Shown: positions 1-11,581 of the stretch, in pieces
Position numbering within the stretch: position 1 is the stretch's first letter
How the letters are laid out: each line of letters starts with the position of its first letter
Assembly (NCBI GenBank): GCA_963920525.1
Contig: OY986438.1
Coordinates: 136,147,022 to 136,211,021 of the forward strand
Length of the DNA stretch: 64,000 bases
DNA from: Dichetophora obliterata
Taxonomy: Eukaryota > Arthropoda > Insecta > Diptera > Sciomyzidae
Reading direction: 5' to 3'
Translations under genes and position numbers: made by a program
Notes under the pieces: model-generated
What the model saw: only the letters and a program-made list of their open reading frames with translations
What the model was told of the DNA's origin: nothing
Databases searched by the model: none

Positions 1-400
1 TTTTTAAATGCATCCTCTTCTCAAAAGGTGGCATAAAAAATAAGCGCTTTTCAGCCGGTGTCAAGATATTTTGGTTCCAATTTATAGAAAACAAAAAAAA
101 ATCAAAGTGCATTTTAATAAGCTACAACCGTAACTAGAAATATTAAGTTTGGTTCAATGGGAAAAATTAAGCGCGACTTTTTTAAAAAAATACTGCCATT
201 TTAAACGCTTCTGATCCCTGTTGCGTGGGAAAATTCTAACCAAACCTTATAATAGTAGTTAAGGCTGTCGTAATTTTATTAATTTGCACTTTGATTTTTT
301 TTGTTTCCGATAAATTGGAACCAAAATATCTTGAAACCGGCTGAAAAGGACTACTTTTTTTATGCCACCCAGCAAGAAGAAGATGCGTTTAAAAACAAAC
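1..400. repeat. Foldback (long inverted repeat) element
   Basis: The first ~125 bases reappear inverted at about 275-398, with roughly 85 to 90 percent identity. Shared landmarks are GGTGGCATAAAAAA, TTTTCAGCCGG, AAGATATTTTGGTTCCAAT and ATCAAAGTGCA. The ~150-bp spacer has no ORF. This is the layout of a foldback element or long-TIR MITE. The left end lies at the window edge, so the true terminus and target duplication cannot be seen. Confidence 0.75.
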
Positions 401-1239
401 AAAACATGTATTTTGAAAAAAAATGTTTTATATTATTTACGTAAAAAAATTTTTAAGTATGTATTGCTGTTTTTTCACATTAAATATCAACGCTCGTTGA
501 ATTTGTTGAAAAAGTTTTATACGCCATAACTTCTGAACCCTTAAAGAAGACATTTTCATTTCATATCTTTGGAAAGGTAATGGAACGTAAAAATTAAAAT
601 CATGAAAATGAAAAAAAAATAAAGCGCCTGTTGCATGGTATTAAACTTTGGAATTAATAATGGGCCATGTAACTGCAATTTTTCAAAAGTTTAATATTTT
701 TCCCTCAAAATTAAATTTTTAATTTTTTATTCCTATTTACGAAAATCACATTTAATTGACGGAGCTACGTTGTCTGTGAAAAAAATCTCAAAACCTCAAA
801 CTCCGGATTTGGTTTTCTAAGCAATAAGCTAATCTAAGCAAAAAATTTGAGCCGAATCGGAGATGGTCAGTGCAACTGATATTACACTTCAATGTGAAGT
901 AATTTTCACTTCATATTGAAAACAATTTGTTCCTACTTTGACGAGTTAATGCAAATTTTTTTATGACATATTGTGGTTACATAAATTAGTACAGTAAGAT
1001 ACAAAAAGATCTTTAATTAGTACAACGCATACGAATTTTTTGCTTGAAAATTTTTTTCAAATTTTGTATGAAAAATCATATTAAAGGCATTGCGTTGAAT
1101 TTAAAAACCTGATGATTTTTCTAGTGTATATATTGATTTTGACAAATATTTTTTACCCACTATTTGTAGGCACTGCTTGAATCAGACAAATCAACCTGTA
1201 ACGTTTATATATCAATACGTTATACATCCATCAATAAGT
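401..1239. other. AT-rich gene-free stretch with a diverged dispersed repeat
   Basis: I see no convincing ORF. Bases about 665-910 align loosely with about 57000-57245 in the same orientation. Shared blocks include TTACGAAAATC, CTACGTTGTCT and TTAAGCTAA-like stretches, each followed by a tail ending near ACTTCAATGTGAA. It is probably an old, unclassified interspersed repeat. Confidence 0.45.
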
Positions 1240-1421
1240 CGATTCCTGAAGTTTGAGTCGCTTCAAGCGAACACTCGTTTTCGTCGCTTCGAAGACTCAA
1301 AACATGCATGAGAAGTTAAACTGGAGAAGAAAGGCTCAATGGATTAGCTCTTCGAAATGTTCACAGGGATGTGGAAGTGACCACGGAAGAAATTTTAAAT
1401 GCACTAGCCCGAAAAAAATAG
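1240..1421 (+). pseudogene. hAT transposase C-terminal dimerisation domain, fragment
   Basis: In the frame ending at the TAG at 1419-1421 the translation reads SEHSFSSLRRLKT, then CMRS, a stop, and TGEERLNGLALRNVHRDV followed by EVTTEEILNALARKK. This matches the conserved C-terminal dimerisation signature of hAT transposases (ERSFS-LKRIKTYLRST-, -RL-GLALL-IHRD-). One in-frame stop falls where the family has the ST/TM step, so the copy is dead. Only about 55 codons survive, and I found no N-terminal zinc finger or catalytic region upstream. Reading the other frame gives a longer ORF, which is a shadow. Recognition rests on recall of the family signature. Confidence 0.75.
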
Positions 1422-4400
1422 ATGTTTATTATATAATATATAAAAATTGGAATAAGTCTAAACAAAAAAAAAAATTAAAAACCCCCCGAAATTTTTTATT
1501 GGGTACGCGCCTGCCCTGCAATAAGCATTTTTTATGTAACATGTGCGAATATATATTTGGATTGTAAAATTTCTTACAAACAGAAAATTTTGAAAAATTC
1601 ACGTTATTTTGACATCAAAATTATGACGATGTCTCGCAAACGGTAGCTTTTCTCAGTACAAGGTATTTTTGTATGAAAAGTCATTGGTTGAGAAAAATAA
1701 CAGTATACGAAAGCTTTTTTGGTAATATTTTTCACGTATAATATATAACAAAATTTTCCGTTATTATGACATCAAAATTATTGCGATATCTCAGAAACTG
1801 TAGATTTTCTCAAAACAATGCATTTCCTTGAAGCTAGGTCATCATCTCAGAATGAGAAAAAAACGATTGAAATTTCAAGTTTTGATTTTGCAAGCAAATA
1901 TCTCAGCCATTTTCCAATCGATTTTCATCGAATCTTCTTTGTCTAAAAGTTCAATTAAATGACTCTGAAGAAATAAGAACATATTACCGTTATCTCAGCA
2001 ATTCAATGTTTTATATTGTTTTCAAACAACCTCTAAAATATTTAATTTTTGCTCAAAAAGTAGGCCAAAAGTAGTATTTGTTGTACATTTTTTTCTTTTT
2101 CCCACACTTTGTTATATGACATATTATTTATCTGCAAAAATAGCTTCATTTTGACACATAATTCAATGAACAGTATATCTATCATCGAAAATCATGAGCT
2201 ACTTATTATTTTTTTTGATGAAAATTTATTTTTTCAAAATGTTGTTTTTATATTTTTTACAAAATTCTACAGCTTACGGAATAATTTCTGTGAAAAAAAT
2301 TTTCAAATATTTCAAACTACTCCAAAGTTATATTCACAAATCTATGTTTTAAGCCATTTCCTTATCTATATATAAATAGGCATAGGAAAAACAGTTCGAT
2401 ACCATTTTCTCAACCGATTTGAATGATTATGTACCATTTTCTCCCGTGTTTCTCAACCGATTTGGATAATTATGTAAGAACGTATTTTTGTATGAACGTA
2501 TTTCTGTATGAAAAGTCAGTCGTTGGTTAGCACTGAACGGCTAACTGAAAATAGAAATAGATTCGTTTTTCAACCCTTTACTACGCTCATCTGAGAACGA
2601 AAGCGATTTCATATCACAGTATAGGTCGAAGGTCACTGTGAAAAGGTCGAATTTCGGCCACTAGCGATTTCTAGTACTATTAATTTCATTCAAAATAAAA
2701 ATAATTCAAGATTCAAAATAATTCAATTGATTTCAAAAAGTGTTTAAGTTGTAGTGAAACTTTATATGTAGGTGCTATGGGTCAACGATGCAGTCACTAT
2801 ACATATAACTATAAATGCTACTAAGCCGAATTTTACCGCCTATAAACCAAGTAAAATGCTATAAATCAGACCAGATAACGTTTTAATCGTTACGCATTAC
2901 AGTTTCAAAAGGAAGCGTCTTGCATGTGTTGCTCGAATGGTTATTTGTTTAGACACTTCCAAACTTTTCACAAGTTAACAAAAGAATCACAAACACATTC
3001 CATGAATTGGGGTAGGACAACGTCTGTCGGACCCACTAGTAGATTTATCAAGATAGATATGCGCAATAAATGCATTTTAAAAGGCATTGTAATTTTGCAC
3101 TGTAAGCGCAGTGTTGTTATCCCCTTCCCCTCCCACTGTGCACCATTACGCCCTTTGGACCGTAATTAGCGTATCAAATGATATGAAATCAATTTTTTAA
3201 TTGAGCAATTTTCATTCATTTTTCGCTTGAATTTTTTGTTATAATAATATTTCTATTACTTGTACGAGTACATATGTAGTTAATGTGAGAATCACATTTC
3301 GTGTTATATACTTATAGTTACTTTAATTTTTATGTAATTACAAATACTCAAAGTCTCAAAAAAAAAACATATAACAAACACTCATAAATTGGAATATAGC
3401 CAATATATATGGAGGAAAAACATACAATAGGTCTAACAGTTTAACCAGAAACTTTGCATGTGATTTTTTTTCTCAAAATGTTCTTTTAGTCTAGCGAACT
3501 CGTTTTAATTGTTCAACACAATGAATAGATAGATGCTCACTACATACTTGGCTGGCTTGCTTGCTTGCTGGCTGGCGTGTGACCTACAATAACAAAAAAA
3601 TTTACTTGGCATCAATTGCTGGATATGCTACATAATATATTTTATTTAAAAAAATTTTGATAGAAAAATTAAGTTTATAGTCGTGGTTAATTGCACAAAT
3701 AAAAGTAAGAAAAGTTTAGTTGGTCAGGTTAAAGCATATGAGATGCTGTATATTCTTTCATTTCTAATTGTTATTCAGAAAAGAATAATTGAAATGCAGA
3801 AATTCCTTTTGAAATTCAGACATTCCATATGAAATTCAAAAATTCCTTTTGAAATTTAGAAAAGATCAAATAAAATTTAACACAAAATAATGAAAGTGTA
3901 GCCTTTTCATGGTTTTACAAGGTTATGATTTTATGAGCTTTATGTCAAGTAATTTTATGAAAGAAAGCACCACCAACAACAACGACAACTCTGTATAAAG
4001 TCAAGAACAACTTAACTAAAGTCAGAACAACAACTCTATATCGTGAAAAAGAAGGAGGATCCACTTTAGTGCATACACAAATCTAATAAAGTTTAAGGCT
4101 TGACCAAAAAAGAAGATCTACTTGTTTTCAGCGTCATATGTTTCAGATGAGTTTATTAACACATATGTCAAAAATCATATGGAACGTAAACAGTGCGTTG
4201 GTCACAGCTGAATCACTCAAGACTACTGAAGAGGAAATGTACAGTGACTCACAACGAAAGTCGAGCAGGCATTTCTTAGCACTTTCGCATTGGTTTCAGA
4301 AATGAAAATGCATGAAGAAAATTGCAATATATATATTTTTTTTAAAATGTTATTTTTTGGTGAACAAAAAATTAAACAAAAACATTATTAAAAAATTAGA

Positions 4401-4600
4401 ACATAAAGGTGAATCAAATTTAAATCGAAACAAACTTATAAAAACGAGCTCACATTGAAAGTCGGGCAAGTAAAGAAAAAATGCAAATCGTGGTGCTTAA
4501 ACCGTTATTACTGCTTTAAACTTTTCACTACTGTTGGAATAACTTCAGAGAAACGCAAAATTTAAAAAAATAAACATTTCTCGAGAAGTGAATCAATCAA
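1422..4600. other. AT-rich stretch without a gene
   Basis: No ORF here has recognisable content. Bases 2180-2340 resemble 14018-14165, inside the Helitron-like element near 14 kb, so part of this stretch is probably an old Helitron-like fragment. A short GCTTGCTTGCTGGCTGG low-complexity run lies near 3550. The remaining sequence shows nothing I can name. Confidence 0.4.
3791..3868. repeat. 20-bp tandem repeat, about 3.5-4 copies
   Basis: The unit GAAATTCAGAAATTCCTTTT recurs at exact 20-base spacing with one to four substitutions per copy. It is a short minisatellite with no sign of coding. Confidence 0.8.
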
Positions 4601-4619
4601 CAGTGGCAGAAAGGCAGCT

Positions 4620-5165
4620 CGTGATAGATCATTATTTGAAAGAAAAATCTGAATGACAAATTTCACAAATCGTCTTAAAAAGTAAATCAACTGTGCACGA
4701 TATAATCAAGCGTTATATACAAGATAAGAGAATATGCAATAAAGAACGTACAGTAGCTAAAAATGAACTAAGCTCCAAAGATGAAAAGTATATTTTAAGA
4801 GAAATAATAAAATACCCATTTTTATCTGCACCAAAACTAGAGGTCATGTTAAAACTCAATTTGAAAAAGAGTGTACACTCAGAAGCAATTTGAAGAGTTT
4901 TAAGTAAAAATTGTTCGAATTAAGGAGTAGCGCGAAGAAAGCACTGTATTATCAAAAAAAATACAAAAGAACGCCCCAATTTCGTGCGTAAGCAAATGAC
5001 CAAAGACTTTTCATTCTGGAGCAAGGTTAATAAAAAAGAATGCATTAGGATCTTTAGTACTTCTTAACAATAACTTTTTATGCATTTATTACAGGTTTTG
5101 TTTACCGACGAGAGTTTATATAACTTATATGATTCAAATGAAAATCGAAAATCAAATGAAGAATT
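4620..5165 (+). pseudogene. Tc1-like transposase remnant with a spliced intron
   Basis: The frame through the ATG at 4693 reads KSKSTVHDIIKRYIQDKRIC, a Tc1-type helix-turn-helix (the STVH..I.RY signature). It continues as KNELSSKDEKYILREII. After several stops, RPNFVRKQMTKDFSFWSKV leads to a GT at about 5025. A pyrimidine-rich TTATTACAG at about 5093 rejoins the frame as VLFTDESLYNLYDS, which carries the first catalytic Asp of the DDE triad. The intron is therefore about 70 bp. Stops interrupt both exons, and the second Asp and the Glu are missing, so the element is dead and 3'-truncated. No TIRs were found. Family assignment is good; subfamily is unknown. Confidence 0.7.
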
Positions 5166-5596
5166 TTGCAATAAAAATTTTAAACATACGCACTCTTAAA
5201 ACTCCTTGAAAAATCTCTACAATAAATGTTGTGAAATTTCACGACATTTATTGGCAATTTTGTAAAAAAACCACGCTATGCAGTGCGTTTTTTCAATTTT
5301 GTCTGAAAATCAGTGTCTTTTTCCAAAATACATACTCTTATATATATATAAATATATATATACTCTTTGCAGAAATTTCACGCAACAAATAAATTAATGT
5401 TGTCAGCGAAATTTCACAAAAGGAAACACAGTACCACTATGCTTATGTGATTTTTGAGTGTATGTTTTCATAAAAAAATTAAATCGCTCTTATTCGTTGC
5501 TCTACGGTAAAGCCTCATAATGAAATATTACAGGGAATTTTTTGGAGATTAAGACTGCATCAGAGAAAAAAAAAATAAAATTTTTGTTAAATGAAC

Positions 5597-6465
5597 TCCC
5601 TTAATAATGGAGATAATCGCTAAGGGGTGGTTTTGTCCGACTTGTAGGTAAAAATGCTGCCTCTTCACATCAAAAAATTCTTAAAAATATTGTCCATTAC
5701 ATTTTTACAGCGGAAGGGAGGAATTTTAAAAAATTTTCAGAGGACAAGTGGCGTAAGTCCATTCATTTTATATCTCCCTTAATAATGAAGATAATCGCTA
5801 ATGGGTAGTTTTGTCCAACTTCTATGTAAAAATGCTGTTATTCCTCATCAAAAAAAATCTTAAAAATATTGTCCATTACATTTTTACAGCAGAAAGGAGG
5901 AATTTTAAGAAAATTTCAGAGGACAAGTGGCGTAAGTCCATTCATTTTATAGCTCCCTTAATAATAAAGATAATCGCTAATGGGTAGTTTTGTCCATTTT
6001 CTATGTAAAAATTATGTCATTCCTCATCAAAAAATTCTTAAAAATATTGTCCATTACATTTTTACAGCGGAAAGGAGAAATTTTAAAAAATTTTCAGAGG
6101 ACAAGTGGCGAAGGCCATTCATTTTATATCTCCCTTAATAATGGAGATATTCGCTAAGGGGTGGTTTTGTCCGACTTGTAGGTATAAATGCTGCCACTTC
6201 ACATCAAAAAATTCATAAAAATATTGTCCATTACATTTTTACAGCGGAAAGGAGGAATTTTAAAAAATTTTCAGAGGACAAGTGGCGTAAGTCCTTATAT
6301 TTTTATCTCCCTTAATAATGGAGATAATCGCTAAGGGGTGGTTTTGTCCAACTTCTAGGTAAAAATGCGGCCATTTCTTATCAAAAAATTCTTAATAAAT
6401 ATCTTCTATTAGATTTATACAGCGGAAACGAGAAATTTAAAAAATATTTCAGTGGCGCAAGTCCA
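5597..6465. repeat. 178-bp tandem array, five copies
   Basis: The phrase TCCCTTAATAATGGAGATAA recurs at about 5597, 5775, 5953, 6130 and 6307, giving a period of 177-178 bases. Each unit also holds TTTTGTCCGACTT, AAATATTGTCCATTACA, TTTACAGCGGAAAGGAG and GGACAAGTGGCGTAAGTCC. The last copy is incomplete and degenerate. A reversed GGACTTACGCCA motif at about 6648-6660 matches the unit end in the opposite orientation, so the array may sit inside a TIR element. The period is close to nucleosomal length, as in many satellites. There is no long ORF. Confidence 0.9.
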
Positions 6466-6849
6466 CATGTTTCTACTAATATACAATATTCTGCATAATT
6501 TTTGTGTACTATTTAGTTTATTTTGTACGATATGGATAGCTACATTTATGCTCTTGACCTAGCTTATAAGCAAAACTGAGTTTTTTATACTTGGAATTTA
6601 TTATAAGAATTTTTCTAAATGTTCAATGTTCTCAAAACTACAAAAAATGGACTTACGCCATTTGTGCTCTGAACAGCTCATGTAAATGAACTTCACCTAA
6701 TTAAAAAAAAAAAATGAAACCTTGACATTGAGTTAGTAGTTTTCGTAAAGTAAACAAACTTTATATCTATCCAAAATTCTCCAACCTGCTTCAACATAAG
6801 CTCATTAGCTAAAAGAACATGGAAATAAATACACTTAGTAGCTACCTAC

Positions 6850-7617
6850 TAGGGCGTCAAATCCCGGAAGCTTTTCTCGATCCCGGGATTATCGGGATTG
6901 AAAATCTCAATTCCGGGATCCCGGAATTAGTTCGGGATTGAAAATTTTAAGAAGTAAATAATTCAAAACGCTTTTAATACAATTTTTTGTTATTTATTAC
7001 TTGAAACTTAAAAATTTAAATTAATTCATTTATAAAGAAACAAACACAAAATAAAACACATTAAGGATATTCATAATTGCGCGGTTTTCAGTGTAGTTAA
7101 AAAACCCCGTGGTGTTGTACCACACTTTACCGAGAGGTTTTTATATTTTTTGTTTTGTTTTACATGAAATCTCTAAAAACCAAAAGTGTGGTATTTAAAG
7201 AAGCCTAATGATATGTTTAACGAACGTGGTTGTTAATGTTCCATAAACAACTGATTGGTTGCCAGTTATTTTCTAATTGCAAAAATTAAAGAAGCTCAAA
7301 ATGCAAGTTAAACTTTTTTATGCCATATATTAATAAAATATATCAAATTGGATAGTTAATTTATTTGCATAGTAACAAAAAGCTATAAAGGAGGTTCAAC
7401 TATGGCAAAAAACCACAAAAACTCGTTGTCTTTCACCTGTGTTTCGCCTAATCAATAATTCACGTGTGGTTCCAATCAATTCCTCTAAATAATCTGTCCC
7501 TTTCCTTTCAGGTCAAAGACCAAACCTTGTTTGTATAAGGCGCACGCCTTGGTTCTTTGATCTTGAAAAAAAAAAAAAAGGCTTAACTCGTCCGGGATCC
7601 CGGGATTGACTTCCCTA
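6850..7617. mobile_element. hAT-type MITE (768 bp)
   Basis: The ends are imperfect inverted repeats. The left end is TAGGGCGTCAAATCCCGG and the reversed right end is TAGGGAAGTCAATCCCGG. The flanks are CTACCTAC (6842-6849) and GTACCTAC (7618-7625), an 8-bp target duplication matching at 7 of 8 positions, which is the hAT hallmark. Subterminal ATCCCGGGATT motifs recur within the first 100 bases and are likely transposase-binding sites. The interior contains an inverted GTACCACACTTT pair near 7110-7190 and no transposase. Confidence 0.8.
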
Positions 7618-7625
7618 GTACCTAC

Positions 7626-8800
7626 ATATTTATGAATGAAATGAAATGACAAAATTAAATCATTCTATTAGTTGTTGCTTTTGTACTCTGCTAACTGTAG
7701 CAATAAATGTGGCCAAAGGGACACCTCAAAGTGTCACAAATGATTGGCGGCAGATTGTTTGATTGAATGACTTGACTGCTTGCTGCTAGCTCCGTTTCAG
7801 TAAGGTCAGGTATTGCAACAAAAACAATAATAACAGAAAAAACACATCTAGATTCTTTAGAATTATTAATGTACAGGTACATGCTATATGAGCATGCATT
7901 AATGACAATGGCTAAAAGCAATGTAAACATCAAAGGTCGCTGGCTGGCTTGAGGGCTAACTGCGATGGTGGGTGTGCAGACAGTCAAACAAAGCACAAAA
8001 ACAATATTTGCTATGACTGTATGTTCTTCACTTAATGAAAATTAAAGGACTCGGTTTTTTTGAGGATTATCGTCATTCGATAATCAATACGTGTAGAACA
8101 ACAGCGACAACAACAACAACAATTAATTAGTCAAGTAGATATGAACACCTGATGGATTCCGCAAGGCGTGGTTGTTAACTGTGTATTGACAATGACATGT
8201 TGGTCGTGTGTGTGTGTTGGTTTGTTTGTGCCATGCAATTCTCTAGTGCAATCCAACTTGAGTTTTCATTATTATACAAAGTGCATTAGTTAATTAGTAT
8301 AAATTCAAGCCAATGTTAAAATATAATTTAAATTTTAAATGATTAAAATTAATAATAATAACACCGACAGTTCATAGGTAAAACGCACTAAGTACAGTTT
8401 TGGCAACGGTGTTTTTAAACGGTGTTTTTAAACTAAGTTTCTTAAATTAAAATGCTATTTATAACGCGAAAACTAATTTCTACCACTGATGCCTATGAAG
8501 ACAAAAAGCAAGCATTAACTGCATCTTTATGAATAACGAAAGGTAGGCTTAACGTCGTGCGAGAAACGAGCAACAATATTTGATGATATGGAAAAATGTA
8601 TTGCTTACCGCAGGGCCGTAGCCAAGGGGAAGTTTTCGGGGTTCAAGCCCCCAGAGGGTCGAAATTTTCGAAAAATTCGAGAAGAGTTATAGAAACGAGC
8701 TACAGCTGTCATAAAAATTTTATAGAAAAATAGTACTCAATTTGAACACTTTACAATTTTCTTCAAAAACTCAAATTAAAATAATAAAATATATTAAAAT
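7626..8800. other. Gene-free stretch with an isolated hAT-like end
   Basis: I see no supported gene. At about 8611 the sequence CAGGGCCGTAGCCAAGGGG resembles a transposon terminus, and a relative, CAGGCCCGTAGCC, lies at 52467. I found no matching opposite end for either copy. A (CAA)n-like run lies near 8100-8125 and a GTGT run near 8206. Confidence 0.4.
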
Positions 8801-8944
8801 CAGGGACCGAAACTAATGATTATTTCTCAAATTTTAATGAAAAAAAAAATCAGCATGTTCTACTTTTCGCAGAACACTTTACAATAATAAATTATTTTTA
8901 TTTTGTAAACGTTATAAATAAAAATTAAAAATATTTAATACAAA

Positions 8945-9835
8945 GTGATTTTATTTTTTTGCTAAGACATAAAAATCAGTTTTAGATTTATAGTATTTTA
9001 CTCAAAAATAAAAATCGTTTTTTGATATTTATGTTTTTGCTCAGACAAAAAAGATCAGTTTTTAGTTTTTATTTCTTGTCCTCAAAAATATAAATTGTTT
9101 TCCAATTTTTATGTTTTTGCTTAGAAATAAAAATCGTTTTTTGATTTAAATATTTTTGCTCAGAAATAAAAATCGTTTAAGGATTTTTATTATTAAGCTC
9201 AGAAATCAAAATCATTTTCTGAATTTTTTTTTTTTTGCTCAAAAATGAAAATCGTTTTATAATTCCAAATTATTTACTCAGAAATCAAAATTGTTTTAGT
9301 GATTTTAATGTCTTTGTGCAGATGTAAAAATATGCATGTAAAACCAATAACTATTTTTCAGCACTAACTATTTGTTCAGCATACCAATTTTAAAAAACGT
9401 AAAAAATACGTATAACTGTATATTATTGAATCATGATTTTAACAAGAGAAAAAACAGAGCAGTCTACGGATGGAAAAACTGTCATTAGCTTTTTATTATA
9501 ACCTGTCGAAATTTCGCTTTATTAATGTCAGTAGTTCATAAATCTGAAACGATTTACATATCTGACCAAAAAAATAATATCAGAAACTGATTTTAATTAC
9601 TGTGCCATGCAATAAAAGTCAACAAATAATTTATATTTCTGAGCAATCCAAGAAAGATTTTTATTTTTGAGGAAAATAATATAAATCAAAAAACCTTTTT
9701 AATTTTGGATGAAAATAATATACATCAAAAAATGAGTTTTATTTCTGAGCAAAACAATAAAAATCAAAAAACGATTTTTATTTTTGGGGAAAATAATATA
9801 AATCAAAAAAAGATTTCTGTTTCTGAGGAAAAAAT
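8945..9835. repeat. Inverted arrays of a ~57-bp tandem repeat
   Basis: Between 8945 and 9315 a unit like TTTTGCTCAGAAATAAAAAT followed by CGTTTTTTGATTTTTATG recurs about seven times at roughly 57-base spacing. From 9636 to 9835 about four units of the same motif run in the opposite orientation (TTTCTGAGCAAAACAATAAA and relatives). A ~320-base spacer separates the arrays. The right array is continuous with the 3' end of the piggyBac-like coding remnant, so these may be subterminal repeats of that element. RNA or single-stranded DNA from here could fold into a long degenerate hairpin. Confidence 0.7.
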
Positions 9836-10786
9836 TTAACAGTGAAATTTCTACACTTTTCACAGCGTGTAGCAAAAAGATTTTTGTTATTATTATATGT
9901 GCAGATGCAGCATCGGCCTCGTTTTGATGTACTTGGTAAATGGCGAATCTCCCGAATTCTTTGAATAACACTGGATTTATCATACATAAATTGGCTTTTG
10001 ACGCATGTCGAGTAGAACTGAAGGAATTTCAGTCCTATTTTTCCTTATTGTTCCCAAAATATTGGCCGACCAGTTTCGTCATTCCACAGTTTAGCGACAC
10101 ATTCACCGTATGACCGATACATACCAGAAAGCAGCAACAGTCCAAAGTATGCGTGCAGAGTGTCCAAATCAATGTTTTCCCAATCGTCTTTGTACTTTCG
10201 CACACCATATAAATTCGTCATGTTCAAAAGCATATTCTCAACAGGTTCAAGGAACATGTGAAATGCAGACGAAACATCAACTATAGTAGCAGCTGCTAAT
10301 GCTTTTGGACCTGAATTATAACAAAAATGAAACATATAATGAACATGAACCCATAACAAATAGGGTAGGTTTTTACCTGAAGTGAAATTTTCTGCACGTC
10401 GAAATGAATTTCTTCGTTTTATTTCAAATGGTTGCGATGAATATTCAATTTTCTTATTTTTTGAAAAATATTTATTTTCAGGATTTGCTGCATTTTCTTC
10501 TGCTAAATTTTGCTCAAGTGGCTCAATGTCGTCTTCATCCGAATGCACGCTAAACTTCACTTTCATCAGTCTCCTCGTCTGATAATGCAAAATCATCGTC
10601 ACTATTGCACGGAGATTCGCCCGTTTCGCTTTCCAAATCAAAATCCATTTCTAGTTCATTTCGCTGCATTTTTTCACGTAAAACTCTATCCATTTTTTTA
10701 TCAAATACTTCGAAACACAACCAAAATTCAAATAAATGCGCAAACAAACTCCACTTACGTGTGTTCCAGAACAAACTGAATTTCAT
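9800..10786 (-). pseudogene. piggyBac-like transposase with catalytic middle deleted
   Basis: The N-terminal part (10786 to 10045) has an acidic stretch rich in D, E and S. It then reads SGPKALAAATIVDVSSAFHM and KDDWENIDLDTLHAYFGLLL, the start of the piggyBac (DDE_Tnp_1_7) fold. A 66-bp segment, 10311-10376, has a GTAAAA donor and TTCAG acceptor. It looks like an intron, although it is also open in frame. After WEQ a stop follows. About 60 bases on, a second frame (9987 to 9800) reads IREIRHLPSTSKRGRCCIC and ATRCEKCRNF, the cysteine-rich C-terminal zinc-binding domain. The DDD catalytic core that should lie between is absent. Joining of N and C ends by internal deletion is typical of non-autonomous piggyBac derivatives. 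The two ORFs at 10550-10786 and 10045-10641 overlap in different frames, implying a frameshift near 10560. Confidence 0.75.
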
Positions 10787-10899
10787 AAAACGAAAAAATA
10801 AGAGAGTGCTATAAATTCACACACAAAAATAAGCGGCAATTCCAGGTACCTGCTTATGTGTATGCGCGCACATACACAGGGACCGATTCGTAACTATAA

Positions 10900-11410
10900 C
10901 TGTCTGACCAGAATCATGTCGTTGTCGTGTCGGCAGGCAGAGCGCTGACAGAGACAATGCAAACCTTATGGGAGAAAATTGCGGCAGAATACGACAACGA
11001 AAACGCCAAGATAGAAATGTTTCTATTTCTATTTTGACTTTGTCGTTTATTTGATAGCTCTCTCAGCTTCTCTCTAATAATATTGCCATATTTTAACAAA
11101 ATTTGAAGAATCTGTCAACCAATGTAGCGAGTAAACAGTGTTCCTACTTGCTCTAATAATGATAGGAGTAGCTTTCAGTTGAAAATGCAGTAAATTTATA
11201 GAAAGAGTATTGTAAAAAGTAGTGAAATAAATGGAAGTGGAGTAATTATTAGTTCAATCGGATTACGACGAGAACACTGAAGCAAGTTCAAGAAAATCAA
11301 CATGGCAGATTGAATAAAAGCAAAACGACAAAGCCAACGCTACAATTCTGGGCCAACTCTTAGCGATTCTCTCTCAACGACACGACAACGACATGATTCT
11401 GGTCAGACAG
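10900..11410. mobile_element. MITE with 33-bp perfect TIRs (511 bp)
   Basis: The first 33 bases (CTGTCTGACCAGAATCATG then TCGTTGTCGTGTCG) recur inverted without mismatch at 11378-11410. Flanks TAACTATA (10891-10898) and TAACTGTA (11411-11418) match at 7 of 8 positions, with one extra base on the left side. This suggests an 8-bp target duplication of hAT type, but it is not clean. The interior has no transposase. Perfect TIRs imply recent activity. Confidence 0.75.
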
Positions 11411-11559
11411 TAACTGTACAGGCAAATACAGTAAGGGTACAAATTCGAAAACAGGTTTTTTGGTTGTTCAGGCAAAATAATTCTACTTTGCAAAATACAA
11501 GGTCATTCCGCTGAACCGTTTTTATTTTATTCAAGGTTAAAGATCAAAATTTTATGCAT

Positions 11560-11581
11560 ACAGGGGACCGATGAGGGTTAA
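11560..11581. other. Possible piggyBac-type right terminus
   Basis: ACAGGGGACCGATGAGGG is followed directly by TTAA. Read on the minus strand this is TTAA then CCCTCATCGGTCCCC, the form of a piggyBac end (TTAA target plus a CCC start). A related AGGGACCGA occurs at 8804 and 10879. It may be the right end of the element whose transposase remnant lies at 9800-10786. No matching left end was found. Confidence 0.4.

Noticed and set aside
1253..1567. 104-codon plus ORF at the hAT fragment
   Set aside because: It is in a different frame from the conserved hAT motif and is a shadow ORF.
5340..5365. (TA)n run considered as a mariner target or origin
   Set aside because: It is a plain low-complexity run with no flanking TIRs.
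5597..6465. Regular array considered as a CRISPR-like locus
   Set aside because: Units are 178 bp, contiguous and diverge throughout; there are no short repeats with unique spacers, and the DNA is clearly eukaryotic.
7691..7996. 101-codon minus-strand ORF
   Set aside because: No domain, splice context or repeat similarity; its hydrophobic composition follows from local base composition. Treated as chance.
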